A DNA stretch of 64,000 nt from Actinoplanes oblitus. GTDB taxonomy: Bacteria > Actinomycetota > Actinomycetes > Mycobacteriales > Micromonosporaceae. This document shows, piece after piece, positions 58,267 to 64,000 of the stretch. The position numbers and the translations under genes are program-made. Positions within the stretch are counted from its first letter, which is position 1, and every line of letters begins with the position of its first letter. The notes under the pieces were generated by a model. It was not told where the DNA came from and made no database searches. It saw only the letters and a list, made by a program, of their open reading frames with translations. Where the stretch lies: the NCBI RefSeq assembly GCF_030252345.1, contig NZ_CP126980.1, positions 8,255,501 through 8,319,500 of the forward strand. The letters are read 5' to 3'.

Positions 58267-59463
58267 GTGCCCCGTGAAGTACGCGAGGTCGTCTTCGTCG
58301 ACGGCGTCCGCACCCCGTTCGGCAAGGCGGGCGGCATGTACGCCGAGACCCGCGCCGACGACCTGGTGATCCGCTGCATCCGAGAGCTGATCAAGCGGAA
58401 TCCCCAGCTCCCGACGGACCGGGTGGACGAGGTCGCGATCGCGGCCACCACTCAGACCGGCGACCAGGGCCTGACCATCGGCCGGACCGCGGCCCTGCTG
58501 GCCGGCCTGCCCAAGACGGTGCCGGGTTACGCCATCGACCGGATGTGCGCCGGCGCGATGACCGCGGTGACCAACGTCGCCGGCGGCATCGCGATGGGTG
58601 CGTACGACATCGCCGTGGCCGGCGGCGTCGAGCACATGGGCCGGCACCCGATGGGTGAGGGCGCCGACCCGAACCCGCGGATCCTGACCGAGAAGCTGGT
58701 CGACCCGTCCGCCCTGGTGATGGGCGCGACGGCGGAGAACCTGCACGACCGGCTCCCGCACATCACCAAGGAGCGGACCGACGCGTTCGCGCTGAACTCG
58801 CAGATCAAGGTCGCCAAGGCGTACGCCAACGGCAAGCTGCAGCCGGACCTGGTCCCGGTCGCCATCCGCAGCGCCGAGCTGGGCTGGGGCCTGGCCACCG
58901 TGGACGAGGCGCCGCGCGAGACCTCGATGGAGAAGCTCGCCACGCTGAAGACCCCGTTCCGCCCGCACGGCCGGATCACCGCGGGCAACGCGGCCGGCCT
59001 CAACGACGGCGCCACCGCGGCGATCCTCGCCGACGAGGCGACCGCCCGTGAGCTGGGCCTGCCGGTCGCCATGCGGCTGGTGTCGTTCGCCTACGCCGGC
59101 GTCGAGCCGGAGATCATGGGTTACGGCCCCATCCCGTCGACCGAGAAGGCCCTGAAGAAGGCCGGCCTCACCATCGACGACATCGGCCTGTTCGAGCTGA
59201 ACGAGGCGTTCGCCGTGCAGGTGCTGGCCCTGCTGGACCACTACGGCATCGCCGACGACGACCCGCGGGTCAACCCGTGGGGCGGCGCGATCGCCGTCGG
59301 TCACCCGCTCGCCTCCTCCGGCGTGCGCCTGATGACCCAGCTGGCCCGGCACTTCGAGGAGCACCCCGAGGTCCGGTACGGCATGAACGCGATGTGCATC
59401 GGTATCGGCATGGGTGGCACCGTGATCTGGGAGAACCCGAACTGGGAAGGCTTCACGAAGTGA
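58267..59463 (+). CDS. fadA: Acetyl-CoA C-acyltransferase (3-ketoacyl-CoA thiolase)
   Basis: 398 residues from a GTG with GGAGG six bases upstream. The nucleophilic Cys is in DRMCAGAMTAVTN (near residue 94), the His in GGAIAVGHPLASSG, and the second Cys in MNAMCIGIGMGG. FVDGVRTPFGKAGGMY opens the fold. It cleaves 3-ketoacyl-CoA to acetyl-CoA in the last step of beta-oxidation. It overlaps fadB by four bases (GTGA at 59460-59463), the usual FadA/FadB complex organisation. Confidence 0.96.
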   Translation: MPREVREVVFVDGVRTPFGKAGGMYAETRADDLVIRCIRELIKRNPQLPTDRVDEVAIAATTQTGDQGLTIGRTAALLAGLPKTVPGYAIDRMCAGAMTAVTNVAGGIAMGAYDIAVAGGVEHMGRHPMGEGADPNPRILTEKLVDPSALVMGATAENLHDRLPHITKERTDAFALNSQIKVAKAYANGKLQPDLVPVAIRSAELGWGLATVDEAPRETSMEKLATLKTPFRPHGRITAGNAAGLNDGATAAILADEATARELGLPVAMRLVSFAYAGVEPEIMGYGPIPSTEKALKKAGLTIDDIGLFELNEAFAVQVLALLDHYGIADDDPRVNPWGGAIAVGHPLASSGVRLMTQLARHFEEHPEVRYGMNAMCIGIGMGGTVIWENPNWEGFTK

Positions 59464-61523
59464 TCGAGAACCCGAACGAGGTAGTGACCAAGGCGCTCGT
59501 GCGCTCCGTCCGGGTACCCGGGCTGGACAAGCCGGTCGCGCTGATCACCCTGGACAACGGCTTCGACCACAAGAAGCCGAACAGCTTCGGCCCGGCCGGC
59601 CTGAAGTCGCTGGACGACGCGATCACCGCGGCCACCGCGGCGGACCCGGCGTTCATCGCGATCACCGGCAAGCCGTACATCTTCTGCGTCGGCGCGGACA
59701 TCACCGGCATGCCGCTGCTCAGCTCGCGCGAGCAGGCGGTCGAGCTGGGCGAGCTGGGTCACCGGGTCTTCGCGCGGCTCAAGGACAGCACCATCCCGAC
59801 CTTCGCGTTCGTGAACGGCGCGGCGCTCGGCGGCGGCCTCGAGGTCGCCCTGCACTGCCACTACCGCACCGTCTCCTCCGGTGCCGCCGCGCTCGGCCTG
59901 CCCGAGGTCGCGATCGGCCTGATCCCCGGCTGGGGCGGCTCGCAGCTGCTGCCGAACCTCATCGGCATCGCCGGCGCGGCCCAGGTCATCCTGCAGAACC
60001 CGCTGACCCAGAAGGTGCTGCGCCCCAAGCAGGCCAAGGAGATGGGCGTCGCCGACGCGCTCTTCGAGGCCGCCGACTTCCTCGAGGACTCGCTGGCCTG
60101 GGCGGCCGGCGTCGTCAAGGGCGAGGTCACCGTCGAGCGCCCGGAGATCGACCGGGACATGTGGGACGGCGTGCTCTGGTTCGCCAAGAACCAGCTCGAC
60201 GAGAAGCTGCACGGCGCGGTCCCGTCCGCCAACAAGGCGCTGGAGCTGCTGGCCCTGGCCAAGGAGGCGTCCTTCGCCGACGGCACCGCGGCCGAGACCG
60301 AGGCCCTCGCCGACCTGATCATGGGGGACGAGGCGCGCGCCAGCCTGTACGCGTTCGACCTGGTCCAGCGGCGCGCCAAGCGCCCGGTCGGGGTGCCGGA
60401 CAAGTCGCTGGCCCGCAAGGTCACCAAGGTCGGCATCGTCGGCGCCGGTCTGATGGCGTCCCAGCTGGCCCTGCTCTTCCTGCGCCGCCTGCAGGTCCCG
60501 GTGGTGCTCACCGACCTGGACCAGGAGCGCGTCGACAAGGGTGTGGCGTACGTCACCGGCGAGATCGACAAGCTGGTCGGCAAGCGCCGCCTGGACGAGG
60601 GCACCGCGGCCAAGCTGCGCGGCCTGATCAGCGGCTCGGTCGACAAGTCGGTCTTCGCCGACGCCGACTTCGTGATCGAGGCGGTCTTCGAGAACCTCGA
60701 GCTCAAGAAGAAGATCTGGGCCGAGTTCGAGACGATCGTCAAGCCGGAGGCGATCCTCGCCACCAACACCAGCTCGCTGTCGATCACCGAGATGGCCGCC
60801 GACCTGGCGCACCCCGAGCGGGTCGTCGGCTTCCACTTCTTCAACCCGGTCGCCGTCCTCCCGCTGCTGGAGATCATCAAGGGCGAGAAGACCGACGACG
60901 CGACGCTGGCCACCGCGTTCGCCGTCGGCAAGGAGCTGAAGAAGTCCTCGGTGCTGGTCAAGGACGCCCCCGCGTTCGTGGTCAACCGGGTGCTGACCCG
61001 GTTCACCAGCGAGGTCTTCAAGGCCGTCGACGCCGGCACCCCGCTGGACGTGGTGAACGAGGCGTTCGACCCGATGGGCCTGCCGATGCGGCCGATCGCG
61101 CTGCTCCAGCTGGTCGGCCCGGCGGTCGCGTACCACGTGGGCGAGACCCTGCACCGCGCCTTCCCGGACCGGTACGTGGACAGCCCGAACCTCAAGCGCA
61201 TCGTCGAGGCCGGCCTGCCGCTGCTGGTCGACGACGAGATCAACACCGAGGTCGTGAAGGTCCTCGAGGTCGGCGACACCGTGCTCACCGGTGACGAGGT
61301 GCGGGCCCGGGCCCTCGCCGCGCTGGCCGAGGAGATCCGGATCATGCTCGACGAGGGTGTGGTCGCCGAGGCGCAGGACATCGACCTGTGCATGATCCTC
61401 GGCGCCGGGTACCCGTTCCACCTGGGCGGGATCACGCCGTACCTGGACCGCAGCGGCATCGCGGAGCAGGTCACCGGCAAGCGGTTCCTGCCGTCCGGCC
61501 TGGCGAACGTGCGCCGCGCCTGA
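59460..61523 (+). CDS. fadB: Enoyl-CoA hydratase / 3-hydroxyacyl-CoA dehydrogenase
   Basis: 687 residues. The N-terminal crotonase domain (about 1-200) has AITGKPYIFCVGADITGM, NGAALGGGLEVALHCHYR and LPEVAIGLIPGWGGSQLLP with both catalytic Glu positions present. The NAD domain begins KVGIVGAGLMASQLALLFLR near residue 325, then EAVFENLELKKKIWAEFE and NTSSLSI. HFFNPVAVLPLLEII holds the catalytic His. The C-terminal dehydrogenase domains complete the protein. With FadA it forms the trifunctional-type beta-oxidation complex. The GTG start overlaps fadA; a terminator follows. Confidence 0.96.
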   Translation: MIENPNEVVTKALVRSVRVPGLDKPVALITLDNGFDHKKPNSFGPAGLKSLDDAITAATAADPAFIAITGKPYIFCVGADITGMPLLSSREQAVELGELGHRVFARLKDSTIPTFAFVNGAALGGGLEVALHCHYRTVSSGAAALGLPEVAIGLIPGWGGSQLLPNLIGIAGAAQVILQNPLTQKVLRPKQAKEMGVADALFEAADFLEDSLAWAAGVVKGEVTVERPEIDRDMWDGVLWFAKNQLDEKLHGAVPSANKALELLALAKEASFADGTAAETEALADLIMGDEARASLYAFDLVQRRAKRPVGVPDKSLARKVTKVGIVGAGLMASQLALLFLRRLQVPVVLTDLDQERVDKGVAYVTGEIDKLVGKRRLDEGTAAKLRGLISGSVDKSVFADADFVIEAVFENLELKKKIWAEFETIVKPEAILATNTSSLSITEMAADLAHPERVVGFHFFNPVAVLPLLEIIKGEKTDDATLATAFAVGKELKKSSVLVKDAPAFVVNRVLTRFTSEVFKAVDAGTPLDVVNEAFDPMGLPMRPIALLQLVGPAVAYHVGETLHRAFPDRYVDSPNLKRIVEAGLPLLVDDEINTEVVKVLEVGDTVLTGDEVRARALAALAEEIRIMLDEGVVAEAQDIDLCMILGAGYPFHLGGITPYLDRSGIAEQVTGKRFLPSGLANVRRA

Positions 61524-61536
61524 CATCGGTTCCACC

Positions 61537-61569
61537 GACGCCCCCGCCCGGATGCCGGGCGGGGGCGTC
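61537..61569 (+). terminator. Intrinsic terminator of fadAB
   Basis: A perfect 15-bp stem (GACGCCCCCGCCCGG at 61537-61551 with 61555-61569) closes an ATG triloop and is followed by TTCTTGT. It lies 13 bp beyond the fadB stop. Confidence 0.92.
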
Positions 61570-61628
61570 TTCTTGTCAGACCGCACGGATAAGCTGCGCC
61601 GCACTACAACTGATCGTGGAGCCCGTCG

Positions 61629-62498
61629 ATGTCGCAGGACCCTTACTCCGGCCAGCCCTTCCCCGGCGTGCCGAACCCGGACGTTCCGGGCTCGGTGCCG
61701 CCCGCCTACGGCGCGCCGCCGCCCGGTTACGGCCCGGCCCCGGAGCAGCCACCCACCCAGCCCTTCACGCCGGGTTACGCCCAGCCCGGCTACTCACCGC
61801 CCGGCTACGCTCAGCCCCAGTTCGGCCAGCCCGGATACGGCCCGCCCGGCTTCCCGCCGCCGGCGCCGAAGAAGTCCCGGGTCCTGCCGATCGTGCTGCT
61901 CTCCATCGCGATCGTGCTGGTGCTCTGCGTCGGCGGCATCGTGGCGATCGCCGTGCTGGCCGACAAGGAGGACACCGACGCCCGGTCACCGAAACCCGGG
62001 GTGTCGGCGACCACCGGCCGGGACACCGCACCGGCCGCGGACATCACCGTGGTCGAGCCGAAAACCCTCGGTGGCCGGCCGAAACTGACCACCGCCGAGT
62101 TCGCCGACATCACCAAGACGATGGAGGACGGCCTGCTCACCGGTTACCCGGGGGCCACCACCTCGTTCGGCGCGTTCTACGGCACCCCGGCCAAGAAGAA
62201 CATGGTGATGGCGATCGGCGTGGCCGCCCCGATCCCCAACCCGGAGCTGGAGCTCAGCAAGAACATCACCAGCATGAGCCTGACCGGCATCTCGGTGGAC
62301 GACATCGTCGCGGTGGACACCGGCTCCTACGGCGGCGCGGCCAAGTGCGGCAGCGGCAAGACCTCCGGCGTCGACCTCGCCGTCTGCATCTGGAGCGACA
62401 AGGGCAGCGTCGGCATGCTGGTGTGGTACTACACCTCGGTCACCAAGGCGAAAGCCGAGCTGCCCAAGCTCCGCGCCCAGATCGAGCAGGTGGGCTAA
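61629..62498 (+). CDS. Pro/Tyr/Gly-rich single-span membrane protein
   Basis: 289 residues. The cytoplasmic N terminus (1-80) consists of PGYxxPGY-type repeats. One transmembrane helix spans about 85-108 (VLPIVLLSIAIVLVLCVGGI). The outer ~180 residues contain LTTAEFADITKTMEDGLLTG, FYGTPAKKNMVMAIGVAAP, and two Cys residues (GAAKCGSGKTSG and LAVCIW) that could pair. No family recognised. Similar repeat-TM-domain layouts are frequent in actinomycetes. Its last four bases overlap the convergent kinase gene. Confidence 0.8.
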   Translation: MSQDPYSGQPFPGVPNPDVPGSVPPAYGAPPPGYGPAPEQPPTQPFTPGYAQPGYSPPGYAQPQFGQPGYGPPGFPPPAPKKSRVLPIVLLSIAIVLVLCVGGIVAIAVLADKEDTDARSPKPGVSATTGRDTAPAADITVVEPKTLGGRPKLTTAEFADITKTMEDGLLTGYPGATTSFGAFYGTPAKKNMVMAIGVAAPIPNPELELSKNITSMSLTGISVDDIVAVDTGSYGGAAKCGSGKTSGVDLAVCIWSDKGSVGMLVWYYTSVTKAKAELPKLRAQIEQVG

Positions 62499-63715
62499 CG
62501 CCCGATCCGGGGCACGCTGGCGGTCGCCGCCACCACCGGTGTGGTGTCGGCGGCCGGCAGCGAGACGGTGACCTCCAGGCCGCCGTCGGCCAGCGCGATC
62601 GCCGAGACCGTGCCGCCGTGCGCGTCGCAGACCGCCCGCACGATGGAGAGCCCGAGGCCGGAGCCGCGCGACCCGGTGCGTTCCCAGCCACCCCTGCGGA
62701 ACGGCTCGAACAGGCCCGGCACCTCGGACTGCTCGACCTCGTGGCCGGTGTTGCCGACGATCAGCCGGGCCTGCCCGTCCACCGACGCGGTGCGCAGCCA
62801 GAGCCGCCCGAGCAGGTGGTTGTACCGGATCGCGTTCTCGATCAGGTTGCCGGCCAGCCGGTCCAGCAGGCTCGGGTCGCCGACCACCGGCGCCGCGCCC
62901 AGGTCGGTGGTCACCTCCAGCTTCATCCGCTCGGCCTCGGTCTTCACCGCCGACAGCGCGTTGTAGACGCTGGTGGCCAGGTCGGCGGGCACCTTGCGGA
63001 CCAGCCGCCGGCCGGACTGCGCCTCCGAGCGGGCCAGCACCAGCAGCGCGTCGACCAGCCCGTTCGCCCGGGTCGAGGCGTCCCGGACCACCCGGGCCAT
63101 CCGGCGGTACTCGGCGACGTCGGCGTCCGGGTCGCTGAGCGTCACGTCGATCTCGGTGCGCATCACCGCGAGCGGGGTGCGCAGCTCGTGCGAGGCGTTC
63201 GCGACGAACCGCTTCTGCGACTCGAACGCACCGGCCAGCCGGTCCAGCATCGCGTCGAACGTGCGGGCCAGTTCGGCCACCTCGTCGTCCGCCCCGGCGT
63301 ACCGGATCCGCTGGTCCAGGGTCTCCTCGCCGAGCCGCTGGGCGGTCTGGGTGACGGTGTGCAGCGGGCGCAGCGCCCGCCGGGTCACCAGGTATCCCCC
63401 GGCGGTCCCGATGATGCCGATCGCCACCAGCGCGCTCAGGCCTTTCACCAGCAGCTCGTCCGAGGCCTGGTCGACCATCTCGGCCTGCCAGCCGCGCGCC
63501 TCCTCGACCCGGCCGTCGTTCAGCGTCACCGTCGAACCGGCCAGCAGCTCGTCGGCCGGGTGCAGCGACTCGTCGACCAGCAGCCAGGCCAGCACGACGA
63601 GCACCGCGCCGGCCGCGACCAGCAGGATCCCGTTCAGCAGGGTGAGCCGCAGCCGCAGCGTGGGCCGCATCAGCCGGCGCAGCAGTGCCGGGTGCTGCCC
63701 CTGATAGATCGTCAC
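62495..63715 (-). CDS. Sensor histidine kinase
   Basis: 406 residues from a GTG. Two transmembrane helices (about 24-47 and 90-110) flank a short outer loop. A HAMP domain follows (RRALRPLHTVTQTAQRLGEE). The dimerisation domain has the phospho-acceptor in FVANASHELRTPLAVMRTE (H-box), then the ATPase domain with NLIENAIRYN (N-box) and GSRGSGLGLSIVRAVCDAHGG (G-box; a clear F-box LFEPFRRG precedes). The GTG overlaps the response-regulator stop (GTGA), giving the regulator-kinase order usual for OmpR systems. Confidence 0.95.
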   Translation of the reverse strand: MTIYQGQHPALLRRLMRPTLRLRLTLLNGILLVAAGAVLVVLAWLLVDESLHPADELLAGSTVTLNDGRVEEARGWQAEMVDQASDELLVKGLSALVAIGIIGTAGGYLVTRRALRPLHTVTQTAQRLGEETLDQRIRYAGADDEVAELARTFDAMLDRLAGAFESQKRFVANASHELRTPLAVMRTEIDVTLSDPDADVAEYRRMARVVRDASTRANGLVDALLVLARSEAQSGRRLVRKVPADLATSVYNALSAVKTEAERMKLEVTTDLGAAPVVGDPSLLDRLAGNLIENAIRYNHLLGRLWLRTASVDGQARLIVGNTGHEVEQSEVPGLFEPFRRGGWERTGSRGSGLGLSIVRAVCDAHGGTVSAIALADGGLEVTVSLPAADTTPVVAATASVPRIGR

Positions 63716-64000
63716 CCGGACACGACCCGGTAGCCGGCCCCGACCACGGTGTCGATCAGCGGCGGATCGCCGAGCTTCTTCCGCAGGGTCATCACCGTCA
63801 CCCGCACCGTGGTGGTGAACGGGTCGGTGTTCGCGTCCCAGACCCGCTCCAGCAGCTCCTCGCTGGACACCACGGCGCCACTCGCCTTGAGCAGCACCTC
63901 CAGCACACCGAACTCCTTGTTCGTCAGGTCGACCGGCAGGCCGCCCCGGGTCACCGCGCGGCGCGCCGGGTCGAGCACCAGGTTGCCCACGCTGAACACC
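63712..64000 (-). CDS. OmpR-family response regulator, C-terminal part only
   Basis: The visible ~96 residues are the winged-helix DNA-binding domain: NLVLDPARRAVTRGGLPVDLT, NKEFGVLEVLLKASGAVVSS, ERVWDANTDPFTTTVRVTVM and RKKLGDPPLIDTVVGAGYRV. The receiver domain lies beyond the right edge. It pairs with the histidine kinase it overlaps. The target genes are unknown. Confidence 0.93.
   Translation of the reverse strand, partial: VFSVGNLVLDPARRAVTRGGLPVDLTNKEFGVLEVLLKASGAVVSSEELLERVWDANTDPFTTTVRVTVMTLRKKLGDPPLIDTVVGAGYRVVSG

Overview
The window is very GC-rich (roughly 72-74% by eye), gene-dense and non-repetitive in its coding parts. It looks like a chromosome segment of a filamentous actinobacterium, most likely Micromonosporaceae (Actinoplanes-like). 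Supporting markers are Lsr2, an actinobacterial biotin locus with a BsaP-type small protein, HemQ/HemY coproporphyrin-type heme genes, a DUF3000 gene between hemE and an RNase D, many GTG starts and ATGA/GTGA stop-start overlaps. No tRNA, rRNA, CRISPR, transposase or phage gene was recognised.

Layout. 1-724: edge region with a perfect CebR-type palindrome, then lsr2. 1421-7727: SDR, membrane GGDEF-EAL protein, methyltransferase, and a polyphosphate-glucokinase-like ROK gene coupled to a HAD phosphatase. 7770-11281: biotin genes bioF-bioD (minus) divergent from bioB-bsaP (plus); bsaP is only 58 codons. 11334-13176: ACT-GNAT and ACT proteins. 13177-15215: two kilobases without a convincing gene, holding four different tandem arrays, including ten 63-bp units each able to fold into a hairpin. 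15216-16036: a 39-residue Cys/His-rich protein coupled to a RibD-type reductase. 16182-22593: a four-gene operon of HerA-like ATPase, SbcD/Mre11, SbcC/Rad50 and a NurA-like nuclease, an arrangement best known from archaea.

22594-27831: long AT-richer leader, ECF sigma factor with membrane anti-sigma factor, then three secreted or membrane proteins ending in strong hairpins. 27880-34115: AlkA-like glycosylase, diacylglycerol-kinase-family protein, small membrane protein, a repeat-rich gap, MBL hydrolase, LURP-one-like protein, dGTPase. 34120-36954: a TetR-controlled operon with two palindromic operators and an unusual ICMT-DCC fusion. 37036-38685: hypothetical protein plus a HipA-like/DUF3037 pair. 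39031-45560: ATP-dependent ligase, secreted peptidase, K+ channel, acetyltransferase, receptor Ser/Thr kinase and stand-alone LigD-type polymerase. 45636-50976: LPXTG protein, PH-domain protein, msrB, GT2, dfrA-thyA, wrbA, CBM48 protein, ElaA-type acetyltransferase.

51027-54861: hemE-hemY-hemQ operon and DUF3000. 55091-55550: an approximately 460-bp element with 87-bp inverted terminal repeats around a 56-bp tandem array. 55585-64000: membrane trypsin-like protease, RNase D, fadA-fadB beta-oxidation operon, Pro-rich membrane protein, and a two-component system truncated by the right edge. The most unusual items are the HerA/Mre11/Rad50/NurA operon, the two structured repeat elements, the Cys-rich micro-gene fused by overlap to a RibD-like gene, and the paired operators of the TetR operon.
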